A DNA stretch of 64,000 nucleotides. It comes from Campylobacter concisus (lineage in GTDB: Bacteria; Campylobacterota; Campylobacteria; Campylobacterales; Campylobacteraceae). Under the pieces are notes generated by a model. That model was not told the DNA's origin. It saw only the letters and a program-made list of their open reading frames with translations, and made no database searches. Below are positions 41,382-49,857 of this stretch, in pieces. The DNA lies in the NCBI RefSeq assembly GCF_001891085.1, contig NZ_JXUP01000004.1, positions 1 to 64,000 of the forward strand. The letters are read 5' to 3'. Each line of letters starts with the position of its first letter. Within the stretch, counting starts at the first letter, position 1. The position numbers and the translations under genes are program-made.

Positions 41382-42143
41382 TTAGCCCCTTTTAAAAATT
41401 CTCTCATAGCCTTGAAGCTTTTCAAGCCGTGAGAAAAATATAAATTTAATTGTTTTTATGTAGGCCTTTAAATTTGCGCTGTATCCTCTCTCAAGGCGCT
41501 CGCCCTCGATGTTTGAGCCACTAAGATCAGTTGGGTGCGCAAAAAGATCGCAAAAATACATCTGCATATCATTAACGCCAAGCAAATAGTCCCAAACATC
41601 AGTCGTGCAAAGCGCATTTTTGTGGATTTCAAGCAAATTTTTAGCACTTTTTTTAGTTAGCACATATGCTCCTGCTCTATAAATACTTGAAAATGAGTGC
41701 TTTGATACCTGCCAAAGTGGCTTACTTAGGCTACTATCCACCTTTTTGCCAAAGGCGCTAAACCTGCCCTCTAGCCCATCTTGCATGCCACATATGAGCA
41801 CGCTGTTTTCTGGCATCTTGCTAGCTGCCAAAAAGGCCTCTTTTATGTCCTCATCATCGCCTATCACGTCGTCTTCAAAGATGAGGGCAAATTTAGCCTC
41901 ACTTGCCAAAAACGCCTCATAAGCTTTTACGTGCGAGAGCGAACAGCCAACCTCAGCCGGGCTTAAAACCTTGCCGTAAGCTTTAAATGATGGCGAAATG
42001 ATCTTGTAGTACTCCCTCGCGTTTAGCTCCCTACCATCGACTGCGTCTATTAGCTTAAAGCTATCGTAAGAGGCAAATTTCTGCTGCAAAAGCTCACGCC
42101 TTTTGCTGTCTTTGGCCAAAGAGATCAGATAAATTTCATTCAT
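41382..42143 (-). CDS. GT25-family glycosyltransferase
   Basis: A 253-residue LPS-type family 25 transferase. It starts NEIYLISLAKDSKRRELL, with DAVDGREL, the GCSLSHVKAYEAFL acceptor motif, and the acidic FALIFEDDVI metal site. The enzyme is not part of the C. jejuni pgl locus and would add a sugar not found in that heptasaccharide. It abuts the flippase (1 base) and pglI with no gap, so it belongs to the same transcript. The donor is unknown. Confidence 0.82.
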   Translation of the reverse strand: MNEIYLISLAKDSKRRELLQQKFASYDSFKLIDAVDGRELNAREYYKIISPSFKAYGKVLSPAEVGCSLSHVKAYEAFLASEAKFALIFEDDVIGDDEDIKEAFLAASKMPENSVLICGMQDGLEGRFSAFGKKVDSSLSKPLWQVSKHSFSSIYRAGAYVLTKKSAKNLLEIHKNALCTTDVWDYLLGVNDMQMYFCDLFAHPTDLSGSNIEGERLERGYSANLKAYIKTIKFIFFSRLEKLQGYERIFKRG

Positions 42144-43661
42144 TTAAGACCTTTTAAATTTTTTTAAAATTTTACGCCAGACTATGCCTCTCTCGAAGGC
42201 ATTAAAAAATAAAAAATATCCCAAAATATAAGCTGCGCCGGCGTATATCGCAGCAAAGATAACAAATTTTAGCCAGTTATCTAAGCTCACAAAGTCCTTG
42301 CAGGCAAACATCGCAAGCACGCATAGCGCAAAAACGGCTAAATTTTTAAAATAAACCCCGTAAAATGTGGTGAGTTTCACCTCTAAATTTAAAGCAGCAT
42401 TTATGAGATCAAAGCCAAGAATTCTTATGCTATAAAAAATGGCTGCGACGATGACGATGCCATAAACGCCGTAGTCACTAAATTTAAGTAGCGCGATCTG
42501 CGCTATGATCGTGCTAACGCCAAGGATAGTGTTGGCAATGGCTGGGCGGCGAAGCTTGTTTGTCGCGCTATCAAGGTTAAAAAGCGAAAAAACAAAGCTT
42601 ATAAAGACGATAGGCACAAGCGTGATCATCGAGACGTTGTAGATAAATTTGACCTCATATGCGCTTTTAAAAGGTAGCCAAAGTGTGTAAAAATCAAGTC
42701 CAAAAACGACAAAAAATGCAGCTGGAGCGCTCATCACAAAGGCGATCACCTTCATTGAAAATTTAGCCTCTTTTATTAGGTCCGTGATCAAATTTTTAGA
42801 GTAAAGTTCGACAAATTTTGGCGCAAAGATACCACTAAGCTGCGCTACAAAGCTCTCAAGTATGATAGGAGCGGCCTTAGCGACTGAAAGAAGGCCAGTG
42901 GCGTTTGCATTTACAAAAATGTTGCAAATAAATAGGTCCATGCCTGTTAAAAGTATGCGGTTTAGCGCATTAAAGCTATTCCAAATGCCAGAGCTTAAAA
43001 GCTCTTTGATCTTAGAAAAGTCAAATTTACTAAGGCTAAATTTTAGCTCTGGCGTGATGCGAGCTGACATAAAAATGGTGCTAAAAAAGACAAAAAGGCT
43101 AGCAACTAGCGCTGAAATGGCGATATATGAGATAAATGGCTTAAAAAAGAAAAAGAGCGCCACGATGAGGATTGCCAGGATCGCGCTTGAGATGGCATTT
43201 CTGATGGAGAGTAGATAGAGCTTATTTGTCACAAAGGCGCAGACAGTCAAAACGCCGTTAAATAGCCCAACGCAGAAATTTATAAAGTAAAAAACAAGGG
43301 TCATTCTCACATCAAAGAGTAGATTTTCAGGGACATTTAAAAGGCTTTGCAAATTTAGTATAAAAATGGAGCTAAGCACCACAACAACGGCGCAAAAGAA
43401 GATATTTACGACAAGCACTGATGAGTAGTAGGTGTTTGCAAGGCTTAGATCTTTTTTGTGCCACGCATGAGCGACAAAGCGCCCGCTGACCGAGTTTATC
43501 GCTACACTTATGACTGCTGCGTAGCTAACGATGGCGTTGCTAAGGCCTACAAAGCCAAATGCCTCGTTGCCAAGACTTTTTAAGATAAATGGCGTAAGAA
43601 AGAAATTTATACCCATAGATACGACAAAAACGACGATCGAGCTTATTAGATTGATTAGCAT
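42144..43661 (-). CDS. Wzx-type oligosaccharide flippase
   Basis: A MATE/MVF-superfamily polysaccharide transporter (505 aa) with about 12-14 hydrophobic segments spread along its length, starting with NLISSIVVFVVSMGINFFLTPF and LGNEAFGFVGLSNA, which are typical of Wzx proteins. It most likely flips the undecaprenyl-linked glycan to the periplasm. C. jejuni uses the ABC transporter PglK for this and no pglK is present in this window. It overlaps pglB2 by one base (TAATG). Confidence 0.85.
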   Translation of the reverse strand: MLINLISSIVVFVVSMGINFFLTPFILKSLGNEAFGFVGLSNAIVSYAAVISVAINSVSGRFVAHAWHKKDLSLANTYYSSVLVVNIFFCAVVVVLSSIFILNLQSLLNVPENLLFDVRMTLVFYFINFCVGLFNGVLTVCAFVTNKLYLLSIRNAISSAILAILIVALFFFFKPFISYIAISALVASLFVFFSTIFMSARITPELKFSLSKFDFSKIKELLSSGIWNSFNALNRILLTGMDLFICNIFVNANATGLLSVAKAAPIILESFVAQLSGIFAPKFVELYSKNLITDLIKEAKFSMKVIAFVMSAPAAFFVVFGLDFYTLWLPFKSAYEVKFIYNVSMITLVPIVFISFVFSLFNLDSATNKLRRPAIANTILGVSTIIAQIALLKFSDYGVYGIVIVAAIFYSIRILGFDLINAALNLEVKLTTFYGVYFKNLAVFALCVLAMFACKDFVSLDNWLKFVIFAAIYAGAAYILGYFLFFNAFERGIVWRKILKKFKRS

Positions 43662-45787
43662 TAGACTTTTAACCTATAAATTTTTACGCCACTTGAGATG
43701 ACAAATGGCTCAAAGTACCGCTCATCAGCTCGCTCAAATATAAAAAGCTGCACAAAAGATGAGTTAAAAGCATTTTCATCAAGCAACAATATCCGCGCAT
43801 AGTCTTCTAAAAAAACCACATAAATTTTAGCGTTTTCATCTATGATTTTTTCATCTATTCGCAAATCTTTTCCGGATCCTTTTACCTTATAAAATGATTT
43901 TACGGCTATTTTTTCACCGTTATGTATGATAAATTTTTGCTCATTTGTAGGCAAAGTATAGCCGTCTCCAAGGTCGATACTAGCTTCGCTAATGCCATTT
44001 AATGCGCTAACATGATAAAAATCCTCTTTTTGCCTTTTACCAGTTGTAATGTCGATATAGCTATATCTAAAGATATTTGGTGCAATGTCAATCATATTAG
44101 GCACAAGATAGTAATAAACCGCCTTCTTTGCCACCGGCTGAGAAAAATTTTCACTCTCAAGCTGGCTCAAAAAAGTATTTATATCGCTTGTGTTGTAGTC
44201 TTTTAAAATTTTATCTATTGGCCTTATATTTTGCTCAAGCGAGATGTCATTATATGTAACTGCTACTCTTGCAAGTTTGGCTGAAAATGCCTCATCTTTT
44301 CTCAAAGCAAGGCTAACAAAATAATTATTTTCGCCACCTTGTCTGCCAGGATCGTTTAAAGTCATAACATCAGCAAAATACCTTATAGCATACCCGTAAT
44401 CCCACCATGAAAATACATAATCATCGCGCTTAGTGAGCTTTTTGAGCCCATCAAGCGCTACTGCTTCATCACGGCTAATTACAGTCTTTGGCCTATATGA
44501 ATAAGCAAAATCTAAATTTATAGCAAGAGCGGCTACGACAAAAACCAAAAGTGATAAATTTTTAATAGAATTTCTAAGATCAAATAAATTTAAAAAAAAA
44601 TGCAAGAAATACCCAAAACCAAGCGCAACAAGTGGTGTTACGTACATAACAAATCTAACTCCACCAAAGAAAGAGAGGAGTCCAAGTCCAAGCATTGGCA
44701 AAGTAAGTAAAAATGGACGAAATTTAAAGCAAAGTAGCAAGTATCCAATAATAGCCGCCAGTAGTATAAGAATATTTCCCGACATGAAATAGATAAAATA
44801 CAAATGGCTAGCACTTTTTACTTCACTGATGAAATTATGCTCATTTATGAAGTGAAATTTATCGCTAAGAATTTCATTGCCTTTAAAAACATAAATGCCC
44901 ATTTTTGAGGTAATGAAATCAAAACCACCAAAATAGATAAAAATAGCTAGCATTAAAGTAAGAAAAATGGCTAAATTTCTAGCTGAGAGTAAATTTTTAT
45001 ATTTACAAAAAAGAGAGAAAAATAAAGCAATAACCACTAAATTAAAAATCAAAATTTTATTTGCTATTAGTGGATCTTTAGTAAAAATATTTGAGCTTAC
45101 GATGCTTATAAACATAAAAAATATCGCTTGATAATTTTGCAATCTATCTCGCATAAAAACTAGCGTATATAGTAAAAACATAAAGAAAATGCTTAAAATA
45201 AGTGCATATGAGCTTTGATACCACCAAAGATAAAGCGATACAAAGACTCCAGGCAAAACGATAAATTTTTGTTCATTTGTGTTTAAAAGCCTGATCAAAA
45301 AATAGATGATAAAAAGCGCAAATGTGACATTTAACATGTCGCTATCAAAATATCCAGGTGATGTCCTTACAAGATAGCCTGGCAAGATAACGCTCATAAA
45401 TGCCGCCACAGCCCCAGCTTTTAGCACCTTAAGCTCATTTGATATCAAAATAACTGGAAGCGCGATAAGAGGAGCTAAAAAGATACTCATGTAAAACATC
45501 ACGCTTTCGATCTTAAAAGGAAAAATTTTGCAAATATAAAAAACTATGGTTGAGATTGGGTGATTAAAGGGGCTAAAGTCATTTTGCTGATGAAAGCCAG
45601 CCAGCATATCTCTAGCGCCCTCTGCGTAATAATATGCGTCATTTGTCGTAAGCATAAATTCGCCATTAAAGTAAAACTCTGGCATATCCTTTGCCCACAA
45701 TACCCAGAGCATCCTAGCCGCAAATCCAAACAGATAAGCAGCCAGAAATATAAGTAAAATTTTACAATTCATGCTTACTTTGTGCAC
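43661..45787 (-). CDS. Second oligosaccharyltransferase, PglB2
   Basis: A second full-length STT3-family protein (708 aa). It keeps D50 in TTNDAYYYAEG, D148/D150 in GYFDSDML, E322 in NFISEV, WWDYG at 461-465 and MxxI at 565-568, so it should be active. At the place of C. jejuni R331 (12 residues after the catalytic Glu) it has F334, with Y333 before it. The DGG-like loop after WWDYG also differs (NDPGRQGG). These changes suggest a different or looser acceptor sequon. It starts 8 bases after the TviB-like gene; an alternative ATG is five codons in. Confidence 0.9.
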   Translation of the reverse strand: MHKVSMNCKILLIFLAAYLFGFAARMLWVLWAKDMPEFYFNGEFMLTTNDAYYYAEGARDMLAGFHQQNDFSPFNHPISTIVFYICKIFPFKIESVMFYMSIFLAPLIALPVILISNELKVLKAGAVAAFMSVILPGYLVRTSPGYFDSDMLNVTFALFIIYFLIRLLNTNEQKFIVLPGVFVSLYLWWYQSSYALILSIFFMFLLYTLVFMRDRLQNYQAIFFMFISIVSSNIFTKDPLIANKILIFNLVVIALFFSLFCKYKNLLSARNLAIFLTLMLAIFIYFGGFDFITSKMGIYVFKGNEILSDKFHFINEHNFISEVKSASHLYFIYFMSGNILILLAAIIGYLLLCFKFRPFLLTLPMLGLGLLSFFGGVRFVMYVTPLVALGFGYFLHFFLNLFDLRNSIKNLSLLVFVVAALAINLDFAYSYRPKTVISRDEAVALDGLKKLTKRDDYVFSWWDYGYAIRYFADVMTLNDPGRQGGENNYFVSLALRKDEAFSAKLARVAVTYNDISLEQNIRPIDKILKDYNTSDINTFLSQLESENFSQPVAKKAVYYYLVPNMIDIAPNIFRYSYIDITTGKRQKEDFYHVSALNGISEASIDLGDGYTLPTNEQKFIIHNGEKIAVKSFYKVKGSGKDLRIDEKIIDENAKIYVVFLEDYARILLLDENAFNSSFVQLFIFERADERYFEPFVISSGVKIYRLKV

Positions 45788-45795
45788 TAAATTCC

Positions 45796-47028
45796 TTACA
45801 GTCTAGCGTCAGCCTCTGGGTAGATATTTTTTATATCATAAACTAAATGGCCTTTTAAATTTAGCTTTTTAAACTCATTGTGAGCTACGGCGATCACGAT
45901 GCAGTCGTAGTCATCTAGGTTATACTCTTTTACTAGATCAAAGCCGTACTCGTGTTTTACCTCAGCACTATCAGCCCAAGGATCAGTCACATCGACCTTG
46001 CAGCCAAAGTCTTTTAGCTCATCAACCACGTCTATAACGCGAGAATTTCTTATATCTGGGCAGTTTTCTTTAAATGTCATACCAAGAACAAGCACGCGGG
46101 CTTTGTTGATAAGCACGCCTTTTCTTATCATTAGTTTTATAACCTGATCAGCTGCGTATCTGCCCATATCATCGTTGATACGACGGCCTGCTAGGATCAT
46201 TTCAGGATGATAGCCTACCTCTTGAGCTTTGTGAGTGAGGTAGTATGGATCTACTCCGATGCAGTGTCCGCCAACTAGACCTGGACGGAAATTTAAGAAA
46301 TTCCATTTCGTGCCAGCAGCTTCAAGCACGTCAATGGTGTTGATATGAAGCTTTTCAAACAGCATCGCAAGCTCGTTTATAAAGGCGATGTTTATATCAC
46401 GCTGAGTGTTTTCGATTACCTTTGCAGCCTCGGCTACTTTGATACTTGAGGCCTTATGAGTGCCAGCTGTGATGATCGATCGATAAATTTCATCAACCTT
46501 GTCAGCGATCTCTGGGGTTGAGCCACTTGTGATTTTTTTGATCTTAGTTACAGTGTGCTCTTTGTCACCCGGATTTATACGCTCTGGAGAGTAGCCGCAG
46601 AAGAAGTCTTTGTTAAATTTAAGCCCACTTTTTTCAAGAAGTGGCACGCAAATTTCTTCTGTAACGCCTGGATAAACGGTACTTTCATAAACAACGATGT
46701 CGCCTTTTTTAAGCACTTTTGCTACGCTCTCGGTTGCTTTTACCACTGGGGTTAGATCGGGTCGTTTATTTTTATCTATCGGAGTTGGGACGGTTACGAT
46801 GAAGAAGTTGCAACTTCTAATATCGTCTAAATTTAGGCTAAATTTCATGCCATTATCGATTGCTTTTTTCATCTGCTCGTTGCTAAGTTCAAGCGTTCTA
46901 TCGTAGCCATTTTTAAGCTCCTCTATACGTTTTGCATTTACATCAAAGCCTACAACCTCGTACTTTTCACTAAAAGCTGCTGCGAGTGGAAGTCCAACAT
47001 ATCCAAGTCCTACTACTGCTATTTTCAT
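45796..47028 (-). CDS. TviB/WbpO-like UDP-N-acetylhexosamine 6-dehydrogenase
   Basis: An NAD-dependent UDP-sugar dehydrogenase (410 aa). The Rossmann motif is [22 protein letters not shown] and [11 protein letters not shown] are dehydrogenase family blocks, the NAD/UDP-sugar site has [13 protein letters not shown], and the catalytic Cys is in [12 protein letters not shown]. Resemblance to TviB/WbpO suggests oxidation of UDP-GlcNAc or UDP-GalNAc to the uronic acid. The ATG overlaps the ecotin stop. It is absent from the C. jejuni pgl locus. Confidence 0.85.
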   Translation of the reverse strand: MKIAVVGLGYVGLPLAAAFSEKYEVVGFDVNAKRIEELKNGYDRTLELSNEQMKKAIDNGMKFSLNLDDIRSCNFFIVTVPTPIDKNKRPDLTPVVKATESVAKVLKKGDIVVYESTVYPGVTEEICVPLLEKSGLKFNKDFFCGYSPERINPGDKEHTVTKIKKITSGSTPEIADKVDEIYRSIITAGTHKASSIKVAEAAKVIENTQRDINIAFINELAMLFEKLHINTIDVLEAAGTKWNFLNFRPGLVGGHCIGVDPYYLTHKAQEVGYHPEMILAGRRINDDMGRYAADQVIKLMIRKGVLINKARVLVLGMTFKENCPDIRNSRVIDVVDELKDFGCKVDVTDPWADSAEVKHEYGFDLVKEYNLDDYDCIVIAVAHNEFKKLNLKGHLVYDIKNIYPEADARL

Positions 47029-47465
47029 TTACTTTTTCCTTTCTTTTTTGCTTCTATCTTTTTTACGCGTTCATACATTCTTATTTCCGCACTTACACCT
47101 TTTGGAGTTATGATTCTAATAGGGCTAACGCCTGGTAAAATTTTAGTGAATTCATAATAAACCCGCCTCTTTTTCTTTCCGTCCTTGCAGAGCATCATCG
47201 TTTGCGCTAGCTCGTCGCCGCCGCTAAATTCGTAATAAATCCCGCGCGCGTCCTCTTTTTCCTCGAGCTTTCCGCCGAGTAAAAAGGCGAAGTTGCAGTC
47301 GATTTCTATCTCTTTAAAAAATGCGACTTCGTATTTAAAATAATCAGGTGGCATCTTCGAGATAGGTAGCTCAAAGATATTTTCCTCGGTTTTTGGCGCG
47401 TTTTCGCCTGCAAAAAGCGCAAACGGAAGTACGCAAGATACGATAAAAAGTAAAAATTCTCTCAT
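47025..47465 (-). CDS. eco: Ecotin-family serine protease inhibitor
   Basis: A 146-residue secreted protein with a signal peptide (about 1-19, [19 protein letters not shown]). The mature part carries ecotin hallmarks: EIDCN with C57, [25 protein letters not shown] with C93 (disulfide partner) and the reactive-site Met M90 in the same spacing as E. coli ecotin (Met-Met-x-Cys), and IRIITPKGV near the C-terminus. Ecotins inhibit trypsin-fold proteases, including neutrophil elastase and complement proteases. It lies within the glycan operon by four-base overlaps with both neighbours, counting the intact ugd frame. The start region contains several CG-rich patches unlike its neighbours. Confidence 0.85.
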   Translation of the reverse strand: MREFLLFIVSCVLPFALFAGENAPKTEENIFELPISKMPPDYFKYEVAFFKEIEIDCNFAFLLGGKLEEKEDARGIYYEFSGGDELAQTMMLCKDGKKKRRVYYEFTKILPGVSPIRIITPKGVSAEIRMYERVKKIEAKKKGKSK

Positions 47466-47537
47466 GCCTTTACTCCGATTTGAAAATACTTAAATCCATG
47501 CTCGGCTAAAATTTTAGCGTTGTATTGGTTGCGCCCG

Positions 47538-48785
47538 TCAAATATGACAGCATTTTTTTAGCCTCTCTTTGATCTCCATAAAATCAGGCGATCTAAACTC
47601 ACTCCACTCAGTCACAAGCACCATAGCATCGGCGTTATTAAGCGCGTCATATTTATTTTTAGCGTATTTTATATCTAAATTTGGCATATATTTTTTAGCT
47701 TCTTCGCTTGCTTTTGGATCGTAAGCGACCACTTTTGCGCCAGCTTCATCCAAAAGCTTTATCAAAGTTATCGAGCTAGCCTCGCGCATATCGTCTGTGT
47801 TTGGCTTAAACGCAAGCCCCCAAAGCGCAATCGTCTTGCCCTTTAGATCGCCGCCAAAGAAGTTATAAATTTTATCAAACAGAACTCTTTTTTGAGCCTT
47901 ATTTCTTGACTCAACCGCGTTTAAAAGCTCTGGCTCAAATCCGTTTTGTCTGGCGGTATAGATAAGCGCCTCGACGTCTTTTGGAAAGCAGCTACCACCG
48001 TATCCGCAGCCGGGATAGATGAAGCTATATCCGATCCTTGAGTCGCTACCGATGCCTTTTCGTACTAAATTTACGTCTGCACCCACGCGTTCGCAGATAT
48101 TTGCTATCTCGTTTATAAAGCTTATTTTGGTTGCCAGCATCGAATTTGCAGCGTATTTTGTCATCTCGGCTGATTTTACGTCCATGCAAATGAGCCTGTC
48201 GTGATTTTTCATAAACGGCTCATAAAGCTCCCTCATCACGCTAAAGCCCCACTCACTACTAGCTCCGATAACTACGCGATCTGGCTTTAAAAAGTCCTCG
48301 ACTGCCGCACCCTCTTTTAAAAACTCTGGGTTTGAGACTACTTCAAATTTAACCTCTACATTTCTCTTTTTAAGCTCAGCCTCGATCACCTCGTGCACCT
48401 TAGCTCCTGTGCCTACTGGAACGGTTGATTTATCGACTACGATTAGCGGTTTGCTTAAATTTTCTCCAATCGATTTAGCAACTGAAAGCACATATTTTAA
48501 ATCCGCCTGCCCATCAGCGCCCATAGGCGTGCCAACCGCGATAAATAGCACATCTGCATGCTCTAGCGCCTCAGTTATCTGCGTGCTAAATTTAAGCGAG
48601 CCATTTTTGTAACACTCACTCACGATATCAGCAAGCCCTGGCTCATATATAGGCACGATACCGTTTTTTAGCGCCTCGATCTTTTTTTCATCGACATCGA
48701 CGCAGATCACGCTGTTGCCCATTTTAGCAAAGCATGCACCACTTACTAGTCCAACATATCCGGTTCCAATTACTGCTACCCTCAT
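47538..48785 (-). CDS. ugd: UDP-glucose 6-dehydrogenase with frameshifted C-terminus
   Basis: Makes UDP-glucuronate from UDP-glucose. The 415-residue frame has RVAVIGTGYVGLVSGACFA, TPMGADGQADL, VSNPEFLKEGAA and the catalytic Cys in GYGGSCFPKD. It ends abruptly in KKCCHI. After the A7 run at 47559-47553, a +1 shift opens a frame reading NAVIFDGRNQYNAKIL and ending at 47462, which is the family C-terminus and overlaps the ecotin ATG. The active site is intact, so the shortened protein may still fold. The start at 48785 lies 8 bases after galE. Confidence 0.9.
   Translation of the reverse strand: MRVAVIGTGYVGLVSGACFAKMGNSVICVDVDEKKIEALKNGIVPIYEPGLADIVSECYKNGSLKFSTQITEALEHADVLFIAVGTPMGADGQADLKYVLSVAKSIGENLSKPLIVVDKSTVPVGTGAKVHEVIEAELKKRNVEVKFEVVSNPEFLKEGAAVEDFLKPDRVVIGASSEWGFSVMRELYEPFMKNHDRLICMDVKSAEMTKYAANSMLATKISFINEIANICERVGADVNLVRKGIGSDSRIGYSFIYPGCGYGGSCFPKDVEALIYTARQNGFEPELLNAVESRNKAQKRVLFDKIYNFFGGDLKGKTIALWGLAFKPNTDDMREASSITLIKLLDEAGAKVVAYDPKASEEAKKYMPNLDIKYAKNKYDALNNADAMVLVTEWSEFRSPDFMEIKERLKKCCHI
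47553..47559 (-). other. A7 run carrying the ugd frameshift
   Basis: Seven A on the minus strand (seven T on the plus strand). With six A the ugd frame would continue to the normal C-terminus for about 25 more residues. The shift needed is +1 (loss of one A). This could be a sequencing indel, a real mutation or a slippage site. Confidence 0.8.
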
Positions 48786-48793
48786 GTTTATCC

Positions 48794-49777
48794 TTAAATT
48801 TTCTTTTCCCACTCAAGGGCGGTTTTTATGATGAGCGCTAGATCGTCTCTTTTTGGCTTCCAGCTTGTTAACGAGCGCAGTTTGCTTGCGTTTGAGATAA
48901 GAATAGCTGGGTCGCCGTCTCTTCTTGGCGCATTTAGCACTTTGAAATTTACTCCACTCACCTCTTTTGCGGTCTCGATGACCTCTTTTACGCTAAATCC
49001 TCTGCCGTATCCCACGTTAAAAGTTTCGCTGCCATTTTGGCCGATATACTCTAGCGCACTTATGTGGGCGTCTGCTAGGTCACTAACGTGAATGTAGTCT
49101 CTAACGCATGTACCATCTTTTGTCGCGTAGTCATCGCCAAAGATACCCATACTCTCGCGCTTGCCAAGTATAGTTTGCACAGCCACCTTGATAAGGTGCG
49201 TGGCATTTGGATAGTTTTGACCGATTAACCCCTCTTCGTCTGCGCCTGCTACGTTGAAGTAACGTAAAATCGCAAATTTAAAATTTTCATTTGAAGAGGC
49301 ATAATCTTTGATGATCTGCTCGCTCATAAGCTTACTTCTGCCGTATGGATTTATCGGATTTGTAGGCGTTGTTTCGCTCACCTCCGCCACGTCTGGCTCG
49401 CCGTAAACTGCGGCAGTTGAGCTAAATATAAATTTATTTATATTATAAGTTTTTGCGTATCTTAGCACCCTCGCAACGTTTGCGGTGTTGTTTAGATAGT
49501 ATTTTAGTGGCTCGCTCATACTCTCAAAAACCTCGATAAACGCTGCAAAATGGATGATCGCATCAAATTTACCATTTTCAAAAATTTCACTTAGATCATC
49601 TTCTAAATTTGCGTTTATAAATTTAAAATTTCCGATTTTTTGGAGCACCTCAAGTGCTTTTTGTGAGCCCTTGCAGAGATTATCGATGATGGTTATCTCA
49701 TCATTGCCTTGCTTTAAAAGTGCTTTTACTACGTGGCTGCCGATGTATCCAGCACCACCTGTTACTAAAATTTTCAA
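48794..49777 (-). CDS. galE: UDP-glucose/UDP-GlcNAc 4-epimerase (GalE/Gne)
   Basis: An extended short-chain dehydrogenase (327 aa) with ILVTGGAGYIGSHVVKAL at the NAD site, SSTAAVYGEP holding the Ser, and YGRSK with the catalytic Tyr-Lys. It interconverts UDP-Glc/Gal and, as Gne in C. jejuni, UDP-GlcNAc/GalNAc for the pgl pathway. It uses a TTG start with AAAGG upstream and follows a good extended -10, which makes it the first gene of the glycan operon. In C. jejuni the matching gene also heads the locus. Confidence 0.92.
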   Translation of the reverse strand: MKILVTGGAGYIGSHVVKALLKQGNDEITIIDNLCKGSQKALEVLQKIGNFKFINANLEDDLSEIFENGKFDAIIHFAAFIEVFESMSEPLKYYLNNTANVARVLRYAKTYNINKFIFSSTAAVYGEPDVAEVSETTPTNPINPYGRSKLMSEQIIKDYASSNENFKFAILRYFNVAGADEEGLIGQNYPNATHLIKVAVQTILGKRESMGIFGDDYATKDGTCVRDYIHVSDLADAHISALEYIGQNGSETFNVGYGRGFSVKEVIETAKEVSGVNFKVLNAPRRDGDPAILISNASKLRSLTSWKPKRDDLALIIKTALEWEKKI

Positions 49778-49804
49778 GTTTAAGCCTTTCGTAAAAAGTG
49801 GTTA

Positions 49805-49813
49805 ATTTTATCA
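49805..49813 (-). promoter_or_regulatory. Extended -10 promoter ahead of galE and the pgl operon
   Basis: On the minus strand the sequence is TGATAAAAT, an extended -10 match, 27 bases before the galE start. It lies in the only obvious spacer upstream of a run of overlapping or abutting genes reaching hisA. Confidence 0.6.
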
Positions 49814-49857
49814 AAAATAGGGTAAAGCAAAAGTAAAGCAAGGCTTTTGAATAAATT

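Noticed and set aside
47538..47560. Programmed -1 frameshift at A AAA AAA in ugd
   Set aside because: The heptamer is in the right register for -1 slippage, but a -1 shift leads to an unrelated short frame. The family C-terminus needs a +1 shift or loss of one A.
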